Assembly: GCA_008668235.1 (NCBI GenBank)
Contig: RQCP01000013.1
Span: 1 to 64,000 of the forward strand
Reading direction: 5' to 3'
Length of the DNA stretch: 64,000 bases
From: Collinsella aerofaciens
GTDB taxonomy: Bacteria; Actinomycetota; Coriobacteriia; Coriobacteriales; Coriobacteriaceae
Below the pieces are notes generated by a model. That model ran no database searches and was not told the DNA's origin. It saw nothing but the letters and a program-made list of their open reading frames with translations. The translations under genes were made by a program, and so were the position numbers. Shown one piece after another: positions 32,295 through 40,279 of this stretch; the stretch's first letter is position 1; every line of letters starts with the position of its first letter.

Positions 32295-33239
32295 CTATTC
32301 CTCGCGGTCGAACTCCTCATCGGCATTGAGCACGCGACCGCTGTAGTTGACGTGACTGGTCACGGCATCCATGTCACCGGTCTCGATAAAACGTGCGACC
32401 GTGCACTCGTAATCGACCAGCGCGCGATCAAAGACCTCGGGGAAACTCTCGTTCGAGACCTCGTCGGTAAAGGGATTCTTCCATGTCAGATGGCCCAGGT
32501 TACCGGTGCGCTCGGGCAGCTCCGTCGTCACGCGATGGGCAAGGCCGTCGAGCAGCGAGTAGTCGTGCACCAAGCCCTCAACCAGCGAGATCGCGCGCGT
32601 CTTTGCGGAGCCGGCCGGCTCAATCGCGCGGTAAAGTCGCTGCATATTGGCAACGGCAGCACCGTACTCCCCCGCCGGAATGTCAATGCCATACACGCGT
32701 CCGGCAACATAGCTCATCAGCACGCCGGCCACGCGATTGATGCGATCGGTGGTGACGATCTCGCCCGCCGGCGGGTAATCGTCGACCGTAGCGCCATCGC
32801 GTTTAAGCTGCAGCATCAGTACATCCAGGTCGCTCTCGATCACGGCATGGACCTGACTGCTCGAATCCTCAAGCTCTGAGTCGGATTCCACGATGCCAAA
32901 CTGCTGCTCATAGACAAAGGGGTGGGCGTTGCGGTCGAGCACGTAATGAGACAGCAGGCCCAGCGCAAAGGCGCGACCCAAGCTGGCGTCGCGCGGCAGC
33001 AGATGCGACACGCCGTCGCGCAGGCACGCGAACTGGCGAGACATGCGCGACCGATGCATGACCTGCGCCAGCAGCGTGCAGTCGGAAACACGCGGTGTCA
33101 GAATGTGAAAGAAAAACGGGTCGGGGCCTTGGTTGCCCAAGATAAAGGCAATGCGCTCTTCATCGGACGTGATGACGCCCTGCGGAAGACGGTCGATGCT
33201 TTCCTCGCCAAACAGATGATGGGTGATAAGCGCGGGCAT
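32295..33239 (-). CDS. Zinc-dependent phospholipase C-like protein
   Basis: The 314-aa protein matches the bacterial zinc-dependent PLC/S1-P1-like helical family. His-rich metal motifs are THHLFGEE near the N-terminus, GNQGPDPFFFHI (about 41-52), LGLLSHYVLDRNAHPFVY (about 95-112) and SSQVHAVIESDLD (about 127-139). There is no signal peptide, so it is probably cytosolic. Related proteins are common and uncharacterised in Coriobacteria and Clostridia. The start at 33239 is set by GAAAGGA upstream. It sits between response regulator 2 and the UMF1 gene, all in one direction. Substrate is unknown. Confidence 0.75.
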   Translation of the reverse strand: MPALITHHLFGEESIDRLPQGVITSDEERIAFILGNQGPDPFFFHILTPRVSDCTLLAQVMHRSRMSRQFACLRDGVSHLLPRDASLGRAFALGLLSHYVLDRNAHPFVYEQQFGIVESDSELEDSSSQVHAVIESDLDVLMLQLKRDGATVDDYPPAGEIVTTDRINRVAGVLMSYVAGRVYGIDIPAGEYGAAVANMQRLYRAIEPAGSAKTRAISLVEGLVHDYSLLDGLAHRVTTELPERTGNLGHLTWKNPFTDEVSNESFPEVFDRALVDYECTVARFIETGDMDAVTSHVNYSGRVLNADEEFDREE

Positions 33240-33331
33240 AGTGATCCTTTCGATTTCATTCGATGCCACCCATTATGCCCACCGCGCGCCCATGCCAAAC
33301 CTGCGATGGTAAACGACGGCACGCAGACCGT

Positions 33332-34066
33332 CTACGCAAGCCCCAAGTGTGCTTTAACCTCGGCAGCGCGACGGCGGGACACGGGCACCGTCGAGGTTAC
33401 GCGATCGAGTCTGAGCTCCATAAGACCCGTGGAACCGATCTCGACATTGTGCACGTCTTCCAAATTGACCAGATAGCTGCGATGAACGCGAATAAAGCCC
33501 TCGGAGACCAAGCGACGCTCGAGCGAAGAGATCGACTCATTGATCAGGTACGTTCCCTCGGCGCAGATGGCGTTGCAAAAATCGGCGCGCGCCTCAAAGT
33601 AGCAGACGTCTGCGGCGGGAATGAACACCTTTTTGCCCCCGCGGTCCACCGTCAGACGCAAAGGCTGGCGCGGAGCGTGGATAACACGACGGGCACCCAA
33701 GGCTGCCTCGATCTTGTCGAGTGCCTTTGACAGGCGTGCGTCCTCGACCGGCTTGACGACATAGTCGACCGCATCGAGGTTATACGCATCGGCGGCAAAC
33801 TCGGCAAACGCCGTCACAAACACAACCACCGGCGGCGTCTTTAGGTTCTGCAGCGTCTCGGCAAGCTCAATTCCCGAGCGGCCGGGCATCGTGATGTCCA
33901 AAAACAACACGTTGGGCTTGTTCGAGAGAATCGACTCCGCGGCCTCGGTGACATTGCCCGCCTCGGCAATCTGGCCCACACGCGTATCCTTTTCCAACAG
34001 ATAGCGTAGCTCAGCCCTAATGGGAGGTTCGTCATCAACCACCAAGATGTTCCAGCCTTCGGACAT
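33332..34066 (-). CDS. LytTR-family response regulator (system 2)
   Basis: The 244-aa regulator has a receiver domain with Asp57 in VLFLDITMPGRSG, Asp11/Asp12 in VVDDEPPIRAEL and KPVEDARLS, followed by a LytTR domain (KVFIPAADVCYFEARADFC, FIRVHRSYLVNLEDV). It is closely similar to the regulator at 27446-28162 across the whole length, so this is a local duplication or an old paralogue. GGGGAAG precedes the ATG. Its sensor ends 38 bases upstream. Downstream lies the PLC-like gene, a possible target. Confidence 0.93.
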   Translation of the reverse strand: MSEGWNILVVDDEPPIRAELRYLLEKDTRVGQIAEAGNVTEAAESILSNKPNVLFLDITMPGRSGIELAETLQNLKTPPVVVFVTAFAEFAADAYNLDAVDYVVKPVEDARLSKALDKIEAALGARRVIHAPRQPLRLTVDRGGKKVFIPAADVCYFEARADFCNAICAEGTYLINESISSLERRLVSEGFIRVHRSYLVNLEDVHNVEIGSTGLMELRLDRVTSTVPVSRRRAAEVKAHLGLA

Positions 34067-34104
34067 ATGTGCTTCCCCTCTTTTTCTCTCAATCCAACCG
34101 CGTG

Positions 34105-35490
34105 CTACGCCGTCAACGGCGCCGGCTCATGCGGCTCGCCGTTCAGCTCGACGATGACCTGCGTTCCCACGCCCTCCTGGGACTTCACGCGCATGCCGGA
34201 ATCTTCTCCGTAAAAGAAATGGATGCGCTGAAGCACGTTGAAGAGCGCCAGGCCGCAACCTCGCTTGACGGAGCCGTCGGCGGTAATGCTCTCGGGCTCC
34301 TCCAGGCGATGTTGCTCAAACAGATGCGCGCAGACTTCTTCGCTCATACCGATGCCGTCGTCCTCGACGATGATCTCCAAACCGTCATCGGTCTCGAAAG
34401 CCCTAACATGAATAGAAAGCGGCTCGGTCTCGCGCTGCGCGTGCTTGATGCAGTTTTCGAGCAACGGCTGCAAGATAAACGGCGGCACCATGCAATCGCG
34501 CACCTCAAAGTCGATATCGACCGAGACGCGCAGACGGCCGTCGCCATAACGAGCCTGCATAAGATTGATATAGCGAGTGCCCTGTTCCACCTCGTGCTCG
34601 AGCGTTGTGAGGGTATCGGAATCAGAAAGCGTCTGACGGTAGTAATTGGAAAAGTCGATCAGCAGCGACCTGGCCTTGTCCGGCTCGGTACGTACGAGCG
34701 ACACGATGGTGCTGATGGTGTTAAACAGAAAATGAGGATCGACCTGCGATTGCAAGGCGCGCAGCTCCACGCGGGCCGTAAGCTCGTCCTGGCGCTCGAG
34801 CTCAAAGCTCGCAAGCTGCGTGGAAATGAGGTCGGCAAAGCCCGAGGCAAGCGCCGTCTGGCGCATATCGATGCTGCTCAGACGGGGATAATACAACTCG
34901 AGCGTACCCACGCAATGCCCGCGCACGGTAAGCGGTGCGACAATACCGGCGCGCAGGCGCGGAAAGTAGCCACCTGTCTCGGTCGAGGCATCGCGCGAGA
35001 ACACGCTTTGCTCACCGCTGTTGATCACGTTGAGCGTAGTCCGCAGCACCACCGGGGTGCCCGCGGGGCATTTTGCCGAGTCCTCGCCCCAGCTTGCCAA
35101 CACCTGCTTGCCGTCGGTAAAGCAGATGGCAGAGGCGATAGTTTCGGACAGGATGATCTTAGAGGCGCCCAGGGCAGCTTCGGGCGTAAGGCCGCGCGAC
35201 GTGTAGGCGAATATTTTTGAAGCGATGGCGAGCGTGCGGTCGGTTGCGCTCGATGTGAGGTCGTCGGGAACGACAAAGACGTACGAGAAGAAGAAGCACA
35301 GCATGACCAAGCCGGCAATGACGACAACGGCCGGAACGGGATTGGGATTATCGGTTAGATCCCAGATGAGCAGCAGGATAAGCAGCGGAACGACAATACC
35401 GAGCAAGATGGCTTGAACCACATGCTGAGCGGTACGAAAGACCTTGGTAGAGTTGTAGCTCTTGCCCAGAATCAGCCTATTGAGATCCAC
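34105..35490 (-). CDS. LytS/YehU-type sensor histidine kinase (system 2)
   Basis: The 461-aa sensor has the layout of system 1: two membrane helices (about 22-43 and 52-73), a GAF-like region (about 100-230; SAICFTDGKQVLASWGED, GIVAPLTVRGHCVGTLELYY), His253 in SQVDPHFLFNTIS, N-box LLENCIKHAQ and G1 EDDGIGMSEE. The start is debatable. AAGGAG directly touches the ATG at 35496, whereas a GTG two codons later (35490) has proper 6-base spacing; I prefer the GTG. It pairs with the regulator at 33332-34066. Signal is unknown. Confidence 0.9.
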   Translation of the reverse strand: MDLNRLILGKSYNSTKVFRTAQHVVQAILLGIVVPLLILLLIWDLTDNPNPVPAVVVIAGLVMLCFFFSYVFVVPDDLTSSATDRTLAIASKIFAYTSRGLTPEAALGASKIILSETIASAICFTDGKQVLASWGEDSAKCPAGTPVVLRTTLNVINSGEQSVFSRDASTETGGYFPRLRAGIVAPLTVRGHCVGTLELYYPRLSSIDMRQTALASGFADLISTQLASFELERQDELTARVELRALQSQVDPHFLFNTISTIVSLVRTEPDKARSLLIDFSNYYRQTLSDSDTLTTLEHEVEQGTRYINLMQARYGDGRLRVSVDIDFEVRDCMVPPFILQPLLENCIKHAQRETEPLSIHVRAFETDDGLEIIVEDDGIGMSEEVCAHLFEQHRLEEPESITADGSVKRGCGLALFNVLQRIHFFYGEDSGMRVKSQEGVGTQVIVELNGEPHEPAPLTA

Positions 35491-35528
35491 CGTCATCTCC
35501 TTCTTACCGACGCACCCCATAGCAATAA

Positions 35529-35550
35529 AGAGGGCCGCAAGCGACCCTCT
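35529..35550 (-). terminator. Terminator of the amidohydrolase gene
   Basis: AGAGGGCCGC at 35529-35538 pairs with GCGACCCTCT at 35541-35550 (the inner pairs open as the loop). CTTTATTG follows on the minus strand. It separates the amidohydrolase from sensor 2. Confidence 0.65.
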
Positions 35551-35608
35551 CCATTGCATTATGCAATCAAATACTGTGTTTTACATCAAGCCATCGATGA
35601 ACGGTAGC

Positions 35609-36886
35609 TTAGGCGCTGTACTTGTTTGCCTCGCCGAAGGTGCCGCCCTCGACAATCCAGCCGTCCTTCATGATGACGTCCATGTTGTCGGTGTTGAGCA
35701 CGTGGATGTCGGCGGCGACGTCACCGTTGACGACCAGCAGGTCGGCGCACTTGCCGGCCTCGATGGAACCGGTCTCGTCCTCGATGTGGCACATCTTGGC
35801 ACCGTTGAGGGTGGCGCAGGTGATGGTCTCGACCGGAGTGAAGCCGATCTTGTCGACGAACTCGTACATCTCCTCGATGGAGCAAGTGCCGTACGGGGTG
35901 ACGAAGGAGAAGGAGTCGGAGCCGATCGTCATGACGACGCCGCGCTTCTTGGCCTCGCGCAGGCAGTCGTAGTTGCGCTGCAGCTCCTTCTCGACCAGGG
36001 TGCCCTCGTACTTGTCGTGCAGCTCGGGAACGTAGACGGGCGGATAGGTGGCGTACCAGGTGGGCAGGAAGGCGATCGTCGGAGTGAAGAAGGTGCCCTG
36101 CTCGGCCATGAGGTCCATGGTGCGCTCATCGATATCGAAGCCGTGAATCAGCTGCTCGCAGCCAAAGCGAACGGAATCGTAGGCAGCGGCGTGGTTGTTG
36201 TAGCAGTGGCTCCACACGGGGATGCCGACCATCTTTGCCTCTTCGACCACGGCCTGAATCTCCTCGGAGCAGTAGTGCTGGTCGCGGCCGGAGTCCCAGC
36301 GCCAGATGCCGCCACCGGTAGCCCAGATCTTGATGGCATCGGGGTTCTCGCGCAGGCGACGGCGGACGGCCTTGCGCAGATCCCAAGGACCGTCGACCTG
36401 ATCGCCCCAGGGGTGCGATTCCTTGTTGAGCTCCTGGCTGCAGTGGTGGGAGTCGCCGTGGCCGGCAACGCGGCAGAAGCCAAGGCCGGTGGCCAGAACG
36501 CGCGGGCCCTTGAAGACGCCCTTGTCGATGCAGTCACGGATCTGGATACCAAAGCGGCCGATCTCGCAGACGGTGGTGAGGCCGTGGGTGAGGCAGTCGT
36601 AGGCCTGCTTGACGGCGACGGCCTGCTTCTCGAGGAGCGGCTGCATGACCCAGTCGGTGTCATCGTCGGTCAAGTTGCCCGAGAAGTGCAGGTGGGTGTC
36701 GATCAGGCCGGGAAGGACGGTCTTGCCGGCGGCGTCGATGACCTCAACGCCCTCGGGAAGGTCCTGCATGGCGCCGGCGTACTCGATCTTGCCGTTGTCG
36801 TCGACGAGAACGAGGGAGTTCTCGACCGGCTCGGCACCGGTACCGTCGATGAGCTTGCCGCCAACGATTGCATACTTAGTGGACAT
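35609..36886 (-). CDS. Amidohydrolase, imidazolonepropionase/prolidase-like
   Basis: The 425-aa metal-dependent hydrolase has a TIM barrel with a composite beta domain. Metal-site residues visible are His65 and His67 (LIDTHLHFSG), Lys186 (AIKIWATGGG, possible carbamylated lysine), His227 (WSHCYNN), His248 (LIHGFDID) and Asp324 (IGSDSFS). This pattern fits the Xaa-Pro/Xaa-Arg dipeptidase branch (Sgx9260/Cc2672 type). TAAGGAGGAACC precedes the start. The APC permease gene lies upstream in the same direction with a 131-base gap, so the pair probably imports and cleaves an amino-acid derivative or dipeptide. Confidence 0.87.
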   Translation of the reverse strand: MSTKYAIVGGKLIDGTGAEPVENSLVLVDDNGKIEYAGAMQDLPEGVEVIDAAGKTVLPGLIDTHLHFSGNLTDDDTDWVMQPLLEKQAVAVKQAYDCLTHGLTTVCEIGRFGIQIRDCIDKGVFKGPRVLATGLGFCRVAGHGDSHHCSQELNKESHPWGDQVDGPWDLRKAVRRRLRENPDAIKIWATGGGIWRWDSGRDQHYCSEEIQAVVEEAKMVGIPVWSHCYNNHAAAYDSVRFGCEQLIHGFDIDERTMDLMAEQGTFFTPTIAFLPTWYATYPPVYVPELHDKYEGTLVEKELQRNYDCLREAKKRGVVMTIGSDSFSFVTPYGTCSIEEMYEFVDKIGFTPVETITCATLNGAKMCHIEDETGSIEAGKCADLLVVNGDVAADIHVLNTDNMDVIMKDGWIVEGGTFGEANKYSA

Positions 36887-37017
36887 GGTTCCTCCTTATG
36901 GATCCATATAGTGGGCGAGGCCGCGTTGGGTTAAGGCCTCACAAAGCTACCCAAGTGGTGCCGGGTTCGGTGCGCGGAAGAGAGGGTCCCGCGCACCTGA
37001 TCCGCCCCGGCTCGGCG

Positions 37018-38469
37018 TTACTTTTTGCGGGAATTGGTGAAGGCCATGAGAGCCAGGCCGACGGCCAGCCAGCCGATCACGATGCTCCACTCCACCATGT
37101 TGAGGGAGGCGGGAGAGAACGGAATCACGAGCAGGCCGATGATGATGGCGCAGGCAGCGATAGCGAGGCCGATGCCAAACTTGCCGCCGGGCACCTCGTA
37201 GGGACGAGGCAGGTCGGGCTCGGTGAAGCGCATGCGCAGGCAAGCGAGGGCGACCATGCCGCAGGAGAAGATGAAGGCGAGAGCCGACACGTTGGTCAGA
37301 GGGATGAGCATGTTCTTGCCCAGGAACGGACCGACGACGGTGATGGCGCCCAGAACGACGCAGGCGAGCTTGGGAGCGCCGGACTTGGGGTCGACCTCGG
37401 CGAACTGCTCGGGCAGCTGGCCCTTGCGGCCCATGGCGAGCATGATGCGGCTCGTGGCGCCGTAGAAGGAGTTCATCGGACCCATGGGTCCAAGCGTAGC
37501 GATGACGAGCATGGCCAGGTACAGGAGCATGTTGATGCCCTTGAGGCAGGCAAGCGCGGGAACCGGGCTCTTAACAAACTCGTGCCAGTCAAGGATAGTG
37601 CCGAACGAGTAAATGCAGACCATGTAGAAGCCGCCGGCGGCCAGCAGGGCCAGGGAGATGATCTTGCCGAACTTGTTCCAGTTAAGGCCCTCGGCTGCTT
37701 CCTCAGCCTGCTGAGGAATGGTGTCGAAGCCGGCGTAGAAGAACGGGGTCAGAACCAGGACCGACACGATGCCGGCAAACAGGCTGGTGCTCTCGGTAGC
37801 GGCCTTGCCGCCGCCAGCACCGGTGACCTGGGAGAACACGGGCATGGCGTTGTCCGGCGAACCGGTGAACAGCGAGACGCCCATGGCGAGCAGCATGCCG
37901 CAGAGCAGAGCCTTGGTCAGGAAGGCCTGGAGCTTGGCAGCCGAGCTGGCACCGCGGAAGTTGAGGAAGATGACGTAGACTGCAAAGCCGAGCGCGATCA
38001 GCGTCGGGAACAGGTAAACGTCGGCCCCCAGGATGGTGTAGAGCTTGATGGCGCGCAGCCACTCAAGGCCGGGCAGGCTGCCGAACATCTCGGACACGAG
38101 GGTCGAAATGGCGATGGCCTCCCACGGGCACAGGATGCCGTTGCCCAGGGCCAAAAGCCATCCGGTGATGTAGCTCAGCGTACGGCCAAAGCTACGATCG
38201 ACATACTCGACGATGCCGCCTGAGATGGGGATAGCAGCCGTGAGCTCACCGAAAACAGCTCCGACGGGCACGAGGAAGATTGCACCCAAGAGGAATGCGA
38301 TCATAGCGGGAACGGGACCGCCGCCCACGACCATCCAGTCGCCGACCTGCAGAACCCAACCGGTACCGATGATGGCACCGAAACCGATGGTGAAGAAGTT
38401 CCAGAGCGAAAGCGTTTTCTTCATGCCGCCATTATCCTCGACTGCAACTTCTGCGTTCTTGTCCGCCAT
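37018..38469 (-). CDS. APC-family amino-acid permease
   Basis: The 483-aa membrane transporter has about twelve helices. The first has the APC motif FFTIGFGAIIGTGW, and AIPISGGIVEYVDRSFG follows near residue 75. The later VLVLTPFFYAGFDTIPQQAEEA segment resembles amino-acid/ethanolamine transporters of the APC superfamily. The start at 38469 is preceded by GGAAAGGAGGGG. The C-terminus ends FTNSRKK inside the cell. It is upstream of the amidohydrolase, which is its likely metabolic partner. It is divergent from the C39-like gene across a 355-base region. Confidence 0.9.
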   Translation of the reverse strand: MADKNAEVAVEDNGGMKKTLSLWNFFTIGFGAIIGTGWVLQVGDWMVVGGGPVPAMIAFLLGAIFLVPVGAVFGELTAAIPISGGIVEYVDRSFGRTLSYITGWLLALGNGILCPWEAIAISTLVSEMFGSLPGLEWLRAIKLYTILGADVYLFPTLIALGFAVYVIFLNFRGASSAAKLQAFLTKALLCGMLLAMGVSLFTGSPDNAMPVFSQVTGAGGGKAATESTSLFAGIVSVLVLTPFFYAGFDTIPQQAEEAAEGLNWNKFGKIISLALLAAGGFYMVCIYSFGTILDWHEFVKSPVPALACLKGINMLLYLAMLVIATLGPMGPMNSFYGATSRIMLAMGRKGQLPEQFAEVDPKSGAPKLACVVLGAITVVGPFLGKNMLIPLTNVSALAFIFSCGMVALACLRMRFTEPDLPRPYEVPGGKFGIGLAIAACAIIIGLLVIPFSPASLNMVEWSIVIGWLAVGLALMAFTNSRKK

Positions 38470-38824
38470 TGTTCCCCTCCTTTCCTTTTTGACGCCCCTT
38501 GACGTCACCCCTTGCGCGGTCCGTTTTGCCGCGCGCTTTTATTTCGTGGCTTTAAGATACGGCCTTGGCGCAGCAGCGCCGCTCGCAGCTCGACCGAAGG
38601 CAGAACTGCAAAACGAGCGGCGCCGTTTTTGGGACGAACGGCGGGAGACGTCATTCGTCTTGAACGCTTTCATCTTGTCTGCTTTTGAATACCTGTTGCC
38701 GTGACGCTTGGCGCGCGGCGCGGCAACGTTCATACCATTTGTCAGGCTTTTGGCGCACATGCCCATGTGTCGTGCATCTTTTTATGTAGGATAGACAAGT
38801 TACACATGAGGCAAGGTGATTCGA
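38470..38824. other. Divergent intergenic region between permease and C39-like gene
   Basis: This holds a hairpin with arms 38576-38585 and 38614-38623 (GCGCCGCTCG perfect), followed on the plus strand by CGTTTTT. A second GC-rich inverted pair (GTTGCCG with CGGCAAC) lies near 38696-38735. An AT-rich patch at 38775-38800 probably carries the plus-strand promoter. I recognise no riboswitch. Confidence 0.4.
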
Positions 38825-39826
38825 ATGGCATACGGATACAATGACGGCGACCAACGGCCACAAAGCGTGCGCCTTGCCGGCCGCACCACGTCAACGCCCA
38901 GAATCACCTCCGACAACGACAACCCGCAGCGCCCCCAAGAGCAGCCCGGGGCTTCTTCGCGGCAACAAAGCCGTACCGTGCAGCAGTCACACCGCGTGAG
39001 CACGAGCACACGCCAACGCCAGACCGACACATCGCAGCCACGCCGCTACGATCGCCGTAAGACCGACTACTACGTTAAGCGCTCCTTTTCGCGACCTCAA
39101 CACGATTGCTGCAATTCCGCCCCTCACCCCGCGTCGCATACCACAAGCCACACGCTTCCGGCCCGCCGCCTACGTCTTGCGCTTTGCTCCATCGCCGCCT
39201 GCCTCGTCTTTGTGTTTTTGGGATCCTGTATCTCCCACGGATCAGCCGGTCTTGAGCCCACTGCCGAGGACAAGCTGCTTAAAGCTCCCGTCGCGCCCGG
39301 TTACTCCTTTGCATTCTCGACCCCACGCTCGCAATGGCAGGCCGGCACCATGCCCCATATCTACCAAATTGACCCCGCATGGTCGGAGCTGCCCTATGCC
39401 GGCGGCACTATTCGCGAAAACGCTTGCGGTCCCACCTGCCTCACCATGGTCTATATCTTTAAGACCGGCCATACCGATAAGACGCCGGTCGATATATGCG
39501 CACTGGCCGAAGCCGGCAACTACGCCCCCACTGGCGCCACCGAGTGGTCGTTTATGACAGGCGGTGCGTGGCAGCTGGGGCTCAACGGAACACAGCTCTA
39601 TAACGATCGCGAATCGATTACTCAAGCACTTCGCTCGGGTGCGCCCGTCATCGCCGCAGTGCGTCCCGGTACGTTTACCAACGTAGGCCACTACATCGTG
39701 CTCTACGGCATCGACGATGCCGACCAGATTGGCGTCTACGACCCCAACTCGGCCAGCCGCAGCGCCCGTCGCTGGGGCGTCGTAGAGGTCCTCAACGAAG
39801 TCGAAGCCATGTGGGCCTACTACTAG
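38825..39826 (+). CDS. Membrane-anchored C39-like cysteine peptidase
   Basis: The 333-aa protein has an Arg/Gln/Ser/Thr-rich, probably disordered N-terminus (1-113), then one hydrophobic segment (about 115-135, LALCSIAACLVFVFLGSC), then an outer domain. That domain is Peptidase_C39_2/papain-like: Gln181 before the catalytic Cys201 (ENACGPTCLTMVY), His289 (NVGHYIVLYG) and the Asp306/Asn308 region (VYDPNS). The hydrophobic segment ends in LGSC, which looks like a lipobox but is internal. Such proteins process cell-surface or secreted peptides. AAGGTG precedes the ATG at 38825. It appears monocistronic. Substrate is unknown. Confidence 0.75.
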   Translation: MAYGYNDGDQRPQSVRLAGRTTSTPRITSDNDNPQRPQEQPGASSRQQSRTVQQSHRVSTSTRQRQTDTSQPRRYDRRKTDYYVKRSFSRPQHDCCNSAPHPASHTTSHTLPARRLRLALCSIAACLVFVFLGSCISHGSAGLEPTAEDKLLKAPVAPGYSFAFSTPRSQWQAGTMPHIYQIDPAWSELPYAGGTIRENACGPTCLTMVYIFKTGHTDKTPVDICALAEAGNYAPTGATEWSFMTGGAWQLGLNGTQLYNDRESITQALRSGAPVIAAVRPGTFTNVGHYIVLYGIDDADQIGVYDPNSASRSARRWGVVEVLNEVEAMWAYY

Positions 39827-39827
39827 T

Positions 39828-39875
39828 CATTGGGCACTCATTGGGGACAGACTTAAATGAGTGGTCGTCGGGGAC
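39828..39875. repeat. Dispersed repeat, family B part 1, copy 1
   Basis: This 48-base segment matches 45943-45990 at 45 of 48 positions (CATTGGGCA, GGGGACAGACTTAAATGAGT, TCGTYGGGGAC). It begins at the stop codon of the C39-like gene. Confidence 0.65.
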
Positions 39876-39941
39876 AGTCTTACGGACGCCGGCCGAGAGC
39901 AGACGAAAAGGGCCATCCCGAACTGCTTGGAACTGCCAGCA

Positions 39942-39989
39942 CGGAAAGCGCATCCTGCTTTGGGGCCCAATAGCGGGATGCGCTTTCCG
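39942..39989. repeat. Inverted repeat with GGATGCGCTTTCCG arms
   Basis: CGGAAAGCGCATCC (39942-39955) pairs perfectly with 39976-39989. Degenerate further copies of GGGATGYRYTTTCCG follow near 40041 and 40101, and a related GGGATGCGCCTTCC lies at 45926. This fills much of the 452-base gap 39827-40279, where I see no gene. Confidence 0.5.
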
Positions 39990-40132
39990 TTAGCGGCCCG
40001 TTTGGGAAACTAGGGACCGCTTTTCGACAAAAATCCGGGATGCATTTTCCGATTGAGGGCCTCAAGGGAAACCGCACCCCATGTTGGACGCTCGTTCTGG
40101 GATGTGCTTTCCGCAGTTGATCGATGCGGCCT

Positions 40133-40187
40133 TTAAGGACTGTCCCAAGCTGCCGGCAGGAAAGGAACGTCCCCAAGTGCCGGGTTT
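40133..40187. repeat. Dispersed repeat, family B part 2, copy 1
   Basis: This 55-base segment is identical to 46033-46087 except for one base. It includes TTAAGGACTGTCCCAAGCTG and CGTCCCCAAGTGCCGGGTTT. A diverged relative lies at 51776-51820. Confidence 0.75.
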
Positions 40188-40233
40188 CCGCAGCCTGCAA
40201 TGCTCCTCATGAACAGCCGCCTCAATAACAAAA

Positions 40234-40263
40234 GCCCCCGCGGCCGAAGCGGACCGCGGGGGC
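40234..40263 (-). terminator. Terminator of the beta-glucoside operon
   Basis: GCCCCCGCGG at 40234-40243 pairs with 40254-40263; TTTTGTTATTG follows on the minus strand. It begins 17 bases past the GH1 stop. Confidence 0.9.
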
Positions 40264-40279
40264 AACAGACCTGCAAGAG

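Noticed and set aside
39942..40115. CRISPR-like spaced repeats of GGGATGYRYTTTCCG
   Set aside because: Copies are degenerate, unevenly spaced and partly inverted, and there are no cas genes.
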